A stretch of 64,000 nucleotides of DNA from Qipengyuania marisflavi (GTDB lineage Bacteria > Pseudomonadota > Alphaproteobacteria > Sphingomonadales > Sphingomonadaceae), in NCBI RefSeq assembly GCF_005884405.1, contig NZ_VCAO01000004.1, positions 62,001 through 126,000 on the forward strand, written 5' to 3'. The translations under genes were made by a program, and so were the position numbers. Shown here piece by piece: positions 52,379 to 61,066 of the stretch (position 1 is the first letter of the stretch; every line of letters starts with the position of its first letter). The notes beneath the pieces were generated by a model, which saw only the letters and a list, made by a program, of their open reading frames with translations, was not told where the DNA came from and searched no databases.

Positions 52379-53770
52379 TTAACGTTTGGTTGGGATTGGC
52401 GCAGACTCTTTGTCGGTGCCGGCGTGCTGCGCGTCGGGACCACTCCGCAGGATGCGCCAGACAATGACAGCGGCCAGCAGCCCGCCGGCAAGATTGGCCG
52501 CCAGTTCAGCGGTATAAATCGCATCCGCACCCCAGCTGCCGCGCAGCAACCAGCCCAGCGGCAGCATCACCAGAAACACCCGAGCAAAGCTTTGCGCCAG
52601 CGCAAAACCGGCATGGCCAACGGCATTGAGCGTGCCATTGGCAACAATCAGCAGGCCGAACCCGGCATAACCCCAGACGGAAATCGCCAGATAATTCGAA
52701 AATGCCTGGATCACGGCGGGATCGCTTGTGAAGAACGCCGCAAAGCAGCTGCCAAAGGCGTAGAGCAGCAGCGCGGTCGCCAGCCCGTAAGCAATGCAAA
52801 ACAGCCCGGCGAGGAACATTGCCCGGCGTGCGCGGTCGACGCGGCCTGCGCCCCAATTCTGCCCGACAATCGCGCCGATCGATCCCGATAGCGCCAGCAG
52901 CGGCACAATCGCGAACCCTTGCAAGCGCCCGGCTGCGCCAAACCCGGCCACCGCCGCTTCGCCTTGGCTCGCCAGCAATGCGGTGAGCACAGCCAGACCA
53001 ATCGGATTGATTGCGTTGGAGAAGGCGGCTGGTCCGGCAACCTCCACGATAGCGCGCGCAGATTCGCCCATGTGGCAATCGCGGATCCGGGTGGGGTGGA
53101 TTGGCAGTGCGGTTCCGCGCAGCAGATACCAGGCCAGCACGATGGCCAGCGCCCAACCGGCCAATGTGGCATAGGCTGCGCCCGCTACGCCAAACCCGGC
53201 AAAGCCAAACGCGCCCGTGATCAGCAGCGGATCGAGTATCCAATTGGCAAGCGAATAGGTCAGTGAGACATAGGACACCTTGCGCGCTTCACCCTGACCA
53301 CGCAGGGCACCGTTCAGACCCATCTGCAGCAGCAACAGCGGCATCCCCAGCGCAAAGGGACGCATATATTCCCTGATCAGCGGCATCAGCGCCTCGGGCG
53401 CCTGCATCAGCCGGAACAGCGGATCGAGCAGCAGATACAGCGCTGCGCCGAGCAGCAGGCCCAGCCCGCTGGAAAACACCACGCCGAAATTGGCACGCCG
53501 TCCGGCACGTTCGACATCGCCTGCGCCCAGCGCCCGCGCGATCACCGAATTCACGCCCACCATTACGCCCACGCCAAGGCTGGATAGCGCGATCCCGACG
53601 GGGAAAATGAACGACACAGCAGCCAACTCGGCGCTACCCAGCTGGCCGATGAAATAGGCGTCGATCAGGCCCACCGACATGATCGCGGCAACAGCAATGA
53701 TCATCGGCAACGTCTGCGTGACGAGGTGGCCGGCAATGCTGCCGCGGGTCAGTCTGGCCGTCTCGCTCAT
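52379..53770 (-). CDS. MATE-family efflux transporter
   Basis: A 463-residue, 12-TM exporter of the MATE/DinF family, extruding drugs or metabolites with Na+ or H+. Features are ITQTLPMIIAVAAIMSVGLIDAYFIGQLGSAELAAVSFIFP-like N-terminal TMs, GVGVMVGVNSVIARALGAGD near 75-94, MGLNGALRGQGEARKVSYV near 160-178 and QNWGAGRVDRARRA in the second half. The ATG at 53768-53770 (MSETARLTRGS) is preferred to a GTG 17 codons upstream. It lies 50 bp beyond the cheA start, on the same strand, but nothing links it to chemotaxis. Confidence 0.9.
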   Translation of the reverse strand: MSETARLTRGSIAGHLVTQTLPMIIAVAAIMSVGLIDAYFIGQLGSAELAAVSFIFPVGIALSSLGVGVMVGVNSVIARALGAGDVERAGRRANFGVVFSSGLGLLLGAALYLLLDPLFRLMQAPEALMPLIREYMRPFALGMPLLLLQMGLNGALRGQGEARKVSYVSLTYSLANWILDPLLITGAFGFAGFGVAGAAYATLAGWALAIVLAWYLLRGTALPIHPTRIRDCHMGESARAIVEVAGPAAFSNAINPIGLAVLTALLASQGEAAVAGFGAAGRLQGFAIVPLLALSGSIGAIVGQNWGAGRVDRARRAMFLAGLFCIAYGLATALLLYAFGSCFAAFFTSDPAVIQAFSNYLAISVWGYAGFGLLIVANGTLNAVGHAGFALAQSFARVFLVMLPLGWLLRGSWGADAIYTAELAANLAGGLLAAVIVWRILRSGPDAQHAGTDKESAPIPTKR

Positions 53771-53892
53771 CGCCGTGCGCGGTAGCGGGGCGCAGCGGAC
53801 ATGGGAAGCGGCGAGTGCCACGCGCCAACTTGCCCAAAGCGCCGACCTTGTGCGATACGCGTTGCAAAGTGCAATCGTAAAGGAGAGGCGGC

Positions 53893-54660
53893 GTGGCCAC
53901 CCAGATGAAGACGCGGGATATCGAGTGTTCGGACGCCGAATGGCAGGCCCGGCTGGATCTGGCCGCCTGTTACCGGATCTTCGACCATCTGGGTTGGAGC
54001 GAATCCATCTACAATCACATCTCGGTCGCGGTGCCGGGCGAAAAGGACGTGTTCCTTATCAACCCCTTCGGTCTGCTTTATGACGAAGTGACCGCATCCA
54101 ATCTGGTCAAGATCGATGTGGAAGGCAACAATATTGGCGGGTCGCCCTATATGGTCAACAAAGCGGGGTTCACCCAGCACGCCTATTTCCACCAGCATCT
54201 GGGCGACCGGGCCACCGCGATCTGCCATGTGCATACCACAGCGGCGATGGCGGTATGCAGCCATGAAGGCGGGCTGCTGCCGACCAATTTCTATGCCTGC
54301 AGCTTTCAGGACCAGATCGGCTACCACGATTTTGAAGGCGTGACCGTCCGCCCCGAAGAAGGCGAGCGGCTGGTGCGCAATCTGGGCAATCACAGGGTAC
54401 TGATGCTGAAGAACCACGGGCCGGTGATCATGGGCCGCACTATTCAAGAGATGTTCCTGACCATGTGGTCATTCCAGCGCGCCTGCGAAATCCAGGTCGC
54501 CACACTGGGTATGGGCAATCCGGTCGTGGTTGGTCAGGACGTGGTCGAAACTCACCAGCGCGATCTGTCGGTAATGCAGACGCAGGGCGGGGCCGGGATG
54601 TTCGATTTCGAAGCGTGGAAGCGCCGGGTAAGCAAGATCGACGATAGCTGGAAGAACTGA
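53893..54660 (+). CDS. Class II aldolase/adducin-domain protein
   Basis: A 255-residue zinc aldolase-type domain. The GTG at 53893 is supported by AAAGGAGAG seven bases ahead; an ATG lies four codons in. Metal-binding His residues are in AICHVHTTAAMAV near 112-124 and MLKNHGPVIMG near 176-186. The catalytic acidic residue of sugar aldolases was not identified. Many such proteins are adducin-like or phosphosugar/lactaldehyde-type aldolases; substrate unknown. The ATG of the next gene overlaps its stop by one base (TGATG), so the two form a unit with the zinc-ribbon protein. Confidence 0.86.
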   Translation: MATQMKTRDIECSDAEWQARLDLAACYRIFDHLGWSESIYNHISVAVPGEKDVFLINPFGLLYDEVTASNLVKIDVEGNNIGGSPYMVNKAGFTQHAYFHQHLGDRATAICHVHTTAAMAVCSHEGGLLPTNFYACSFQDQIGYHDFEGVTVRPEEGERLVRNLGNHRVLMLKNHGPVIMGRTIQEMFLTMWSFQRACEIQVATLGMGNPVVVGQDVVETHQRDLSVMQTQGGAGMFDFEAWKRRVSKIDDSWKN

Positions 54661-54875
54661 TGGCGACCCCTTCGCGCTGCCTGAAATGCGATGGGCGCAT
54701 GGTCGAAGGCCATACCATCGACATGGGTTATGGCAGCGTGACCCCCGCGCGCTGGCAAGAGGGCGCCCCGCAGAAGACGTGGTTCGGATCGATCAAGACC
54801 AAGAAGGCAAATCTGCGCGATATTGCCAGCTTCCGCTGCGAGCGGTGCGGCTTCCTTGAAAATTACGTGAAATAA
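54660..54875 (+). CDS. Small zinc-ribbon protein
   Basis: A 71-residue protein with two CxxC knuckles, RCLKCDGRM near residues 6-14 and FRCERCGFLENY near 58-69, spaced as a zinc ribbon. The middle contains GSVTPARWQEGAPQKTWFGSIKTKK. No catalytic motif. It is translated by TGATG coupling after the class II aldolase and precedes the [2Fe-2S] gene by 13 bp. It resembles short uncharacterised zinc-ribbon families annotated only as domains of unknown function. Confidence 0.82.
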   Translation: MATPSRCLKCDGRMVEGHTIDMGYGSVTPARWQEGAPQKTWFGSIKTKKANLRDIASFRCERCGFLENYVK

Positions 54876-54888
54876 GCGGCGCGCGGCG

Positions 54889-55437
54889 ATGACCAGCATG
54901 ACGGTAAACGGGCGGGCGGTGCGCTTCGCAATGGACCCCGAAACGCCATTGCTGTGGGCGCTGCGTGATGCGGCAAACCTGACCGGCACCAAATATGGCT
55001 GCGGCGAGGGGGATTGCGGCGCGTGCATGGTGCATGTCGACGGCGAAGCGCTGCGGTCCTGTTTGATCACTATTGCTGAGGCCGAAGGACGTCTCATCAC
55101 CACCATCGAAGGCCTCAGCCGTGACCGGTCGCATCCGGTCCAGCAGGCAATGGTTGCCGAACAGGCGATCCAGTGCGGGTTTTGCACGCCCGGCATCGTC
55201 ATGGCGGCAGCGGCGCTGCTGGCCAAGACCCCGTCTCCCGGTGAGGAGGAGATCAAGGCCGCCATTCCCAATCTGTGCCGCTGCGGCGTTTACCCGCGAC
55301 TGGTCAGCGCAATAGAGCGGGCCGGACGCGTGACGCAGCGAAGCGATACCATCAGCGCCGCCCCCGCGCCGGGGATCAGCGCCGAGGATGCCGCGCGCGA
55401 AGTGCCCGCATTGAGTGTTCCCGACGCCCCCGAATAG
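54889..55437 (+). CDS. Stand-alone [2Fe-2S] subunit of a molybdenum hydroxylase type enzyme
   Basis: A 182-residue protein with the plant-type cluster ligands in YGCGEGDCGACMVHVDG near 41-57 (the third and fourth cysteines follow with SCLITIAEA) and the second cluster in IQCGFCTPGIVMAAAALL near 97-114 and NLCRCGVYPRLV near 131-142. It matches small subunits of xanthine dehydrogenase/CO-dehydrogenase/isoquinoline oxidoreductase enzymes. It is followed by an Ala/Pro-rich tail of about 40 residues. The large Mo-subunit gene is not adjacent, so its partner is unknown. It ends the aldolase/zinc-ribbon unit. ATG at 54889 or 54898 both possible. Confidence 0.9.
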   Translation: MTSMTVNGRAVRFAMDPETPLLWALRDAANLTGTKYGCGEGDCGACMVHVDGEALRSCLITIAEAEGRLITTIEGLSRDRSHPVQQAMVAEQAIQCGFCTPGIVMAAAALLAKTPSPGEEEIKAAIPNLCRCGVYPRLVSAIERAGRVTQRSDTISAAPAPGISAEDAAREVPALSVPDAPE

Positions 55438-55449
55438 TGGTGCTTGGCG

Positions 55450-57540
55450 TCACATTTCGAAGCGCACACCGATCCGGGCGCTGAACGGTTCGGCAGGCTG
55501 GATATTCCCGTCACCATGTGCCGAGGGATAGTAATTTTCGTCCAGCAGGTTCTCGATATTCAGCTGGACACTCAGCCGGTCACTGACAGTGTAAAACGCC
55601 GCCGCATCCACCCGCCAGTAGCTGGGCAGCACCACAGTGTTGCTAAAGCTGGCAAACTGCTGTCCCTGGTGGATGATGCCCAGACCCAGCCCGATTTTCT
55701 CGGACACATCGAAGCGGTTCCATGCAGAAAACTGGTGGCGGGGAAGCTGCTGCAAGCGGTTGCCAGCGGTGCCGAAGGTGGAGCCGGTCCGCAATTCTCC
55801 ATCCAGGTAAGTGTAGCCGATATTGGCCTGCCAGAACTGGGTGATCTCGCCCACTGCGGCCATCTCGAAACCATCGACACGGCTTTCGCCGGTCAGCACT
55901 GTCAGCGTAGGATTGGCGGGGTCGGCGGCGCGGGTGTTAGTACGGTCGAGACGGAAGGCCGCCGCCGAAACCAGCACGCCCGCCAGCGGCGACCACTTGG
56001 CGCCGATTTCGTAATTGGTGAACTTCTCCGGCTCGAACTGTGACGCGGTGGGGGACAGCAACAGGAACTGGTCTCCCGCTTGCGGCAGGAAGCTTTGCGA
56101 ATAGCTGGCATAGATCGACAGATCGGCAGTCGGCTTGACGATCACACCCAGCCGGGGGCTGACTTTCTCGTCAACCCGGTCCCCGCGCACGCCGCCGAGC
56201 ACATCGACAGTCTTGAGGTTGAAGCGGTCCCAGCGCAGCCCCGCGACCAGTTCAATATGTTGGCCGATCATCAGCTGCTCTTGAAGATAGACCGACAATG
56301 TCTCCAGCTCGCTGTCACGAGCGCGCGAAGTCGGGTTTAGTGTGAATGCGGGCACTGAGATGGTGCGGGCCAGCGGCGCGAAATTGTCGCCGGTGAAGGA
56401 CACAGTCTGCCGGGCGTTCTGCGTGTCCTGACGGCTCGCCTCGAATCCGAACAACAGGGTAGATTCGAACCCGCCGAACTCGGTCTGCCAGACCAGATTG
56501 CCTTGGCCGATCCAATTGGTGCGTTCAGTCGTATCGCGATAGCCGCTTAGCAGGACGATGGTGCCATCGATGCTGCCCGGCACGATGTTGGCATAGGCCT
56601 TGTCATAATCGGCGAACTGGACCGTGGCGTTGGCGGTCAGGCCGTCATTGAAATCATGTTCCAGACGGACGCGGCCAATGTGTACTTCGGCCTGCGCATC
56701 ATTGAAGCCGGGCGCGCCGAAGAATGTCTTGTCGTACCCGGTCAGCGGACCATTGCGGAGCGATGGCACGCCCCGGTCGGTCACGCGGTGGTCGTCATCA
56801 TAGGTGTAGCTGGCTATTAGCTGGGTTTCCGGCCCCAGCTCGGCAGTCAGCGTTGGCGAGACGCCGATGAAGCGGCCCTCATAGACATCGCGGTGGTTGG
56901 CAAATTCTTCGTAAGTGGTGTTCAACCGCAGCGCGACAGTGTTGCCAAGCGGCTGGTTGAGATCTGCCAGCAGCGCGAAGGCACCGAAACTGTCGACCGA
57001 AGCCTCGCCGCCGATAATGCTCCGACCCAGCTTGGCGCGCTTGGCCACGCGGTTGATCGCTCCGCCGCCGGCACCCCGGCCAAAGATCAGCGCATTGGCG
57101 CCCTTGAGCACCTCGACCCGCTCGATATTGTAGAGCGAGCGGTAATATTGCGCATCGTCGCGCAATCCGTCGATGAAGAAATCGGCGGTGGATTCCTGCC
57201 CGCGAATGAACACTTCGTCGCGGTGGCCTTCGCCAGTTTCCATGCTGATGCCGGGCACATAGCGCAGCGCTTCGCCAAGCTGGCGGATCGACTGGTCTTC
57301 CAGCTGATCCTCTGTGATGAAGCTGACTGCTTGCGGCACGTCGATTAGCGGGGTCGGCGTCTTGGTCGCGGTTGATCCGTCATCCATCCCGTAACCATCC
57401 CGTTCGCCGGTCACGATGATGTCGGTGGGCAGATATTCACGCTCGGGCTGATCTGCCGCATCGGCGGCATGGGCCGGGCTGGCGATAACGGAAAGAGCCG
57501 CGCCGATCAGGAATACGGCGCGAAAATTGGCAATGGTCAT
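55450..57540 (-). CDS. TonB-dependent siderophore receptor
   Basis: A 696-residue outer-membrane receptor. The ATG at 57538-57540 (MTIANFRAVFLIG) starts a signal peptide ending AHAADA. TDIIVTGERDGYG follows as the TonB-box-type segment, then the plug with TPTPLIDVPQAVSFITEDQLEDQSIRQLGEALRYVPGI and RGQESTADFFIDGLRDDAQ, ERVEVLKGANALIFGRGAGGGAIN. The beta barrel ends PFSARIGVRFEM. The plug pattern resembles catecholate/hydroxamate siderophore receptors of the Fiu type. Regulatory palindromes lie upstream. Transport of a ferric siderophore across the outer membrane is inferred. Confidence 0.93.
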   Translation of the reverse strand: MTIANFRAVFLIGAALSVIASPAHAADAADQPEREYLPTDIIVTGERDGYGMDDGSTATKTPTPLIDVPQAVSFITEDQLEDQSIRQLGEALRYVPGISMETGEGHRDEVFIRGQESTADFFIDGLRDDAQYYRSLYNIERVEVLKGANALIFGRGAGGGAINRVAKRAKLGRSIIGGEASVDSFGAFALLADLNQPLGNTVALRLNTTYEEFANHRDVYEGRFIGVSPTLTAELGPETQLIASYTYDDDHRVTDRGVPSLRNGPLTGYDKTFFGAPGFNDAQAEVHIGRVRLEHDFNDGLTANATVQFADYDKAYANIVPGSIDGTIVLLSGYRDTTERTNWIGQGNLVWQTEFGGFESTLLFGFEASRQDTQNARQTVSFTGDNFAPLARTISVPAFTLNPTSRARDSELETLSVYLQEQLMIGQHIELVAGLRWDRFNLKTVDVLGGVRGDRVDEKVSPRLGVIVKPTADLSIYASYSQSFLPQAGDQFLLLSPTASQFEPEKFTNYEIGAKWSPLAGVLVSAAAFRLDRTNTRAADPANPTLTVLTGESRVDGFEMAAVGEITQFWQANIGYTYLDGELRTGSTFGTAGNRLQQLPRHQFSAWNRFDVSEKIGLGLGIIHQGQQFASFSNTVVLPSYWRVDAAAFYTVSDRLSVQLNIENLLDENYYPSAHGDGNIQPAEPFSARIGVRFEM

Positions 57541-57556
57541 GCTGGGCTTTCGATTC

Positions 57557-57607
57557 TTGCGAATGATTATCAATCTCGCAACCGCTGCTATTGCGAGTTA
57601 TTCGCAA
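57557..57607. promoter_or_regulatory. Two palindromes between the siderophore receptor and arsC, Fur-box-like
   Basis: TTGCGA separated by 13 bases from TCGCAA (57557-57581) and TTGCGA separated by 5 bases from TCGCAA (57591-57607) lie just upstream of the receptor start. The arms and AT-rich centres resemble Fur/iron-responsive operators of alphaproteobacteria, which fits iron control of the receptor; the match is by eye only. Confidence 0.6.
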
Positions 57608-57710
57608 TTGCAAGCTTTGTAATCGCAAATGCGGGACAAATTGACTCGTCCCGCTATCGCCGGGGCGAAATGTGGCTTAGCAGCAACAGCCAACAAGGAG
57701 ATCAGACGCA

Positions 57711-58055
57711 ATGAAGGCAACCATCTGGCACAATCCGAAATGCGGCACTTCGCGCAATACGCTGGCGATTCTGCAGGAGCGGCTGGGCGATGATGTCGCG
57801 GTGATCGAATATCTCAAGGCCCCGCCCACGCGTGACAAGCTGGCGCAGCTCTATCGTGAAGCCGAAATGACCCCGCAACAGGGTTTGCGCCTGCGCGGCA
57901 CCGATGCGCAGGAGCGCGGGCTTCCTGACGCGGACGACGATACTGTGCTGGAGGCGATGGCGGATGATCCCAGCCTGATCGAACGTCCGCTGGTTGAAAC
58001 CGATCTGGGTGTCCGGCTGTGCCGCCCCAAGGAGCGGGTCGAGGAAATTCTCTGA
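57711..58055 (+). CDS. arsC: ArsC-family arsenate reductase (glutaredoxin-type)
   Basis: A 114-residue thioredoxin-fold protein. It begins TIWHNPKCGTSRNTL, placing the catalytic Cys at residue 11 in the CX2S/T-R pattern, and has IERPLVE and LCRPKERVEEIL near the C-terminus. It would reduce arsenate to arsenite with glutathione/glutaredoxin, or act like the related ArsC-like YffB/Spx group; no arsB or arsR is nearby. AAGGAG lies a few bases before the ATG. It is divergent from the siderophore receptor across the two palindromes. Confidence 0.88.
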   Translation: MKATIWHNPKCGTSRNTLAILQERLGDDVAVIEYLKAPPTRDKLAQLYREAEMTPQQGLRLRGTDAQERGLPDADDDTVLEAMADDPSLIERPLVETDLGVRLCRPKERVEEIL

Positions 58056-58061
58056 CCTAGC

Positions 58062-59453
58062 CTAGCTGCGCGAACGGATCAGATCTTTATCGCGGTCCAG
58101 CGCCCACCAGCCATAGACAAACACGGCAAAGCACAGCGCGACGATCAGGCCAAAGCCGAGCCATTCGGAATGGTTGTAAAGATAGACGCCCAATGCTGGC
58201 GCATAGATGTAGCTGGCACCGGCGACCGAGGCGGTGATGCCCGACGCCTGACCCTGTTCGGCCCGCGTAACCGCCAGCGATGTCCCTGATGTCGAACCGG
58301 GACGGAACAGGCCGAACCCGAGCGAGGCGATGGCAAAGCTGAGCGCAATCATGTGCAAATCCTGCGCCACGCCCAGCATCGCCACACCCACCGCCGCCAT
58401 CGCAATGCCCGACAGCGTGGCAGAGCGCGGGCCAAGATCGAAGCGCGGGATCAGGCCCCACTGCGCCAGCAATGTCGCAATCGCGCCCGACATCAGCACC
58501 AGCCCGACCGGCCCTGTGCCTTCGCCGGGACTGGACCGCAGCCCCAGCCTGTCGAGGACAAGGAAACCGGCGATTCCCAGCACCATAGCCTGCGCGTGAC
58601 CGCCCAGCAGGCCGACCGTGACCCACGGGCGCAGGCGCGGTTCGAACCAGCGCAGCTTGTGCGGCTCGACCTGCTCCTCGTCCTCGTCGTCGTCATCCTC
58701 GATCACCGCCGGATCCGCGCTTTGCTTGCTCTGGTTTCCGCCGCCCGCCGCGCCGCCAGCATAGGGTGCGTCATAAGTATTGCCGCGCGCAGCAAATTGC
58801 GGTTCGTCATCGGGCAGTCGCAGGCGCAATGCGACCATCGCAATCACGCCGATCAGCGCGAACAGGACGAAGGGGCCGGTCAGGCCAAGCCCCGGCAAGA
58901 CCATCAGCGGTGCCAGAGCGGGGCCGATCACAGTGCCAAGGCCAAAGCTCGATGCCACCAGCGATAGTGCCTGCGTGCGTTCCGCACGCGGGGTGCGGCT
59001 GGCGACATAGGCCTGCACCGCGGGCGGGGCGGCGCTGCCAAACCCGCCATAAAGGCTGCGCGCGGCGGCAAAGGCGATCAGCGCCCAGAACGCTGGCAGC
59101 ACGCCGCTCAGCCCCAGCCAGAGCGCAAAGCCGCAGAGCGAAAAGCTGACGATAAAGCCGACCAGCCCCAGCGCCATCATCGCCTTGCGCCCGCGCTGGT
59201 CCGAACGCGCGGCCCAAAGCGGCGCGCACACCACCCACAGCAGCGCCGACCAGCTATAGGCCAGACTGATCCACACGTCGGCGATGCCCAGCTCCGTCCC
59301 GATCGACGGCATCACCGATTGCATCGCAGTATTGCCCGCCGCCGTGGTCAGCATGACCATGAACAGCAGCACCATCCGCTCGCGTGAAATCCGCGGCGCG
59401 CTGACAGGCGGGGCCGGGGGCGCTGCAGCGCGCGCAGGATCGATATCGGCCAT
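58062..59453 (-). CDS. MFS transporter with an acidic central loop
   Basis: A 463-residue, 12-TM major facilitator. The ATG at 59451-59453 (MADIDPARAAAPP) is used; the frame is open 24 codons further without homology. The tetracycline/drug-type pattern is visible: ERMVLLFMVMLTTAAGNTAM in TM1, PLWAARSDQRGRKAMM (motif A) near 75-90 and GGFGSAAPPAVQAYVASRTPRAERTQ. The central cytoplasmic loop contains the acidic run EDDDDEDEEQVE near 245-256, unusual for the family. It is convergent with arsC and divergent from the PmtA-like gene. Substrate unknown. Confidence 0.87.
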   Translation of the reverse strand: MADIDPARAAAPPAPPVSAPRISRERMVLLFMVMLTTAAGNTAMQSVMPSIGTELGIADVWISLAYSWSALLWVVCAPLWAARSDQRGRKAMMALGLVGFIVSFSLCGFALWLGLSGVLPAFWALIAFAAARSLYGGFGSAAPPAVQAYVASRTPRAERTQALSLVASSFGLGTVIGPALAPLMVLPGLGLTGPFVLFALIGVIAMVALRLRLPDDEPQFAARGNTYDAPYAGGAAGGGNQSKQSADPAVIEDDDDEDEEQVEPHKLRWFEPRLRPWVTVGLLGGHAQAMVLGIAGFLVLDRLGLRSSPGEGTGPVGLVLMSGAIATLLAQWGLIPRFDLGPRSATLSGIAMAAVGVAMLGVAQDLHMIALSFAIASLGFGLFRPGSTSGTSLAVTRAEQGQASGITASVAGASYIYAPALGVYLYNHSEWLGFGLIVALCFAVFVYGWWALDRDKDLIRSRS

Positions 59454-59550
59454 GCGGCAAGCCGCTACGCTCGCTGCCGCCCGCTTGCAATGGGCCACCG
59501 GTCCTGCCAGACCGCGCGCTTCCAATTTGGTCGCCTCGAGGGAACTACAT

Positions 59551-60177
59551 TTGACCGGTCAACAGGGCGCCAGCGCCATCCAACGCCGCAGCTTCAAGCA
59601 GCGGGCCACACGCCTGTTCGGGCAATGGGGCGTATTTTTCCGTGGTTTCGTCGAAGAACCCCGCATGGTCGGATCGATCATTCCGTCATCGCGCTTCACC
59701 ATCGAAAAGATGCTCGCACCCGTCGATTGGGACCGGTGTGAGGTGTTCGTGGAATATGGTCCGGGTGTCGGCACATTCTGCCAGCCGGTGCTTGACCGTA
59801 TGCGCCGCGACGGTGCGCTGATCGTGATCGACACCAATCCGCTGTTCATCGACTATCTCAAGGAAACGATCCGCGACAGCCGGTTCCATGCGGTGCTTGG
59901 TTCAGCCGAGGATGTCGAAGAAATCGTGCGGGCGCACGGTTATGACGGGGCCGATTATGTGCTGTCAGGCCTGCCGTTCTCAACCCTGCCCGAAGGCGTT
60001 GGCCCTGAAATCGCTGCGGCAACGCACCGCGTAATCCGCAAGGGCGGCGCGTTTCTGGTGTATCAATTCTCCGCCAAGGCGCGCGATTACATGGCTAGGC
60101 ATTTCCCCCGCATCGACAGCGGGTTCGAACCGCTCAACGTGCTGCCGTGCCAGTTGTTCTGGGGCTGGAAAGACTAA
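59551..60177 (+). CDS. PmtA-like phospholipid N-methyltransferase family protein
   Basis: A 208-residue methyltransferase. A TTG start at 59551 (LTGQQGASAIQ) is supported by GAGGGA seven bases upstream; no ATG gives a full domain. An N-terminal basic segment is followed by EEPRMVGSIIPSSRFTIEKMLAPVDW, the PmtA/rRNA dimethylase-type entry, and the SAM loop VEYGPGVGTFCQP near 68-80. VLSGLPFSTLP replaces the NLPY-type catalytic motif of rRNA adenine dimethylases, as in phosphatidylethanolamine N-methyltransferases. It could form mono- or dimethyl-PE or phosphatidylcholine. Its last four bases overlap the convergent membrane-protein gene. Confidence 0.82.
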   Translation: MTGQQGASAIQRRSFKQRATRLFGQWGVFFRGFVEEPRMVGSIIPSSRFTIEKMLAPVDWDRCEVFVEYGPGVGTFCQPVLDRMRRDGALIVIDTNPLFIDYLKETIRDSRFHAVLGSAEDVEEIVRAHGYDGADYVLSGLPFSTLPEGVGPEIAAATHRVIRKGGAFLVYQFSAKARDYMARHFPRIDSGFEPLNVLPCQLFWGWKD

Positions 60178-60992
60178 TCCCTCGCAGGGGTAGCCGCCGC
60201 AGCCCGGCCCAGCTGGGTATAGATCGCCGCCAGCACACAAACGAACAGCACCAGCGCGGCGGAAATCAGACCCGCTGACACAATCGCGCTCCCCAGTGAC
60301 TGGATCGATTCGCTGCCCAGCGCCAGCAGCACGCCGGTCAGCATCGACACCACCAGCGCAGTCACTGTGAATGCCAAGAACAGCAGCGCGTAAAAGCCCA
60401 GCAGGCGGCGGCTATTGCCCTTGGTCATTTGCCACGATGCCTTCATCGCATTTAGCGGATTGTGGACCCCACCAATCGCCATGACCGGCGCGGTCAGCGA
60501 AAACTTCACAAGTATGTAAAACTGTACAGCCAGCGCCAGGATCAGCCCGGCAAGTGCGATCAGCGGCACGCCGGTTGCGGCGGTGATCAGCGATATCAAG
60601 CCGGTCGCAATACCCGTGGCGAGCGATTGCAGGACAATGGCAACCAGATAGGGCAGCGTGGCCGTCAGGCCGCCCCCAATCGCCTGTCCCACGGTGGGCT
60701 TGGCACGCAGCTTGAGAAGCGCCAGCATCGACAGGGTTCCAGCCGTCACCACCAGACCAATTAGCAGAATCGCCCACCAAACCTGGCCATAGAATTCCGT
60801 CATCGCCGCCATCATCGCCGAAAAATCAGCATCGGGCGAAGGGGTTGGCAGCGTTGCAATGCGCGGCAGCGTTACCAGCAGCACGGCATAGGGGAGGAAA
60901 AAGAAAATCCCCGCCATCGCAGTAAGCAGAGCGCGGTTGTCGCGCATCAGGCCAGTGGCTTCGCGCCAGGCGCGGTCATAGTCGAGTTTCAC
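60174..60992 (-). CDS. Polytopic membrane protein, GPDPase membrane-domain-like
   Basis: A protein of about 272 residues with six TM segments ([56 protein letters not shown] and onward). The GTG at 60990-60992 ([19 protein letters not shown]) has AAAGGA nine bases upstream; a GTG six codons earlier is possible. The motif [32 protein letters not shown] resembles the glycerophosphodiester phosphodiesterase membrane domain and DUF-type helical proteins. No catalytic domain is present. Function unknown. It is divergent from lipB and convergent with the methyltransferase gene. Confidence 0.72.
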   Translation of the reverse strand: MKLDYDRAWREATGLMRDNRALLTAMAGIFFFLPYAVLLVTLPRIATLPTPSPDADFSAMMAAMTEFYGQVWWAILLIGLVVTAGTLSMLALLKLRAKPTVGQAIGGGLTATLPYLVAIVLQSLATGIATGLISLITAATGVPLIALAGLILALAVQFYILVKFSLTAPVMAIGGVHNPLNAMKASWQMTKGNSRRLLGFYALLFLAFTVTALVVSMLTGVLLALGSESIQSLGSAIVSAGLISAALVLFVCVLAAIYTQLGRAAAATPARD

Positions 60993-61066
60993 GGCGGAGC
61001 GTCCTTTCACAGGTCCTGTTTCACGGGGCCTTGCTATGCGGCCCGCTTCGCGCCACTCGATTGCGC

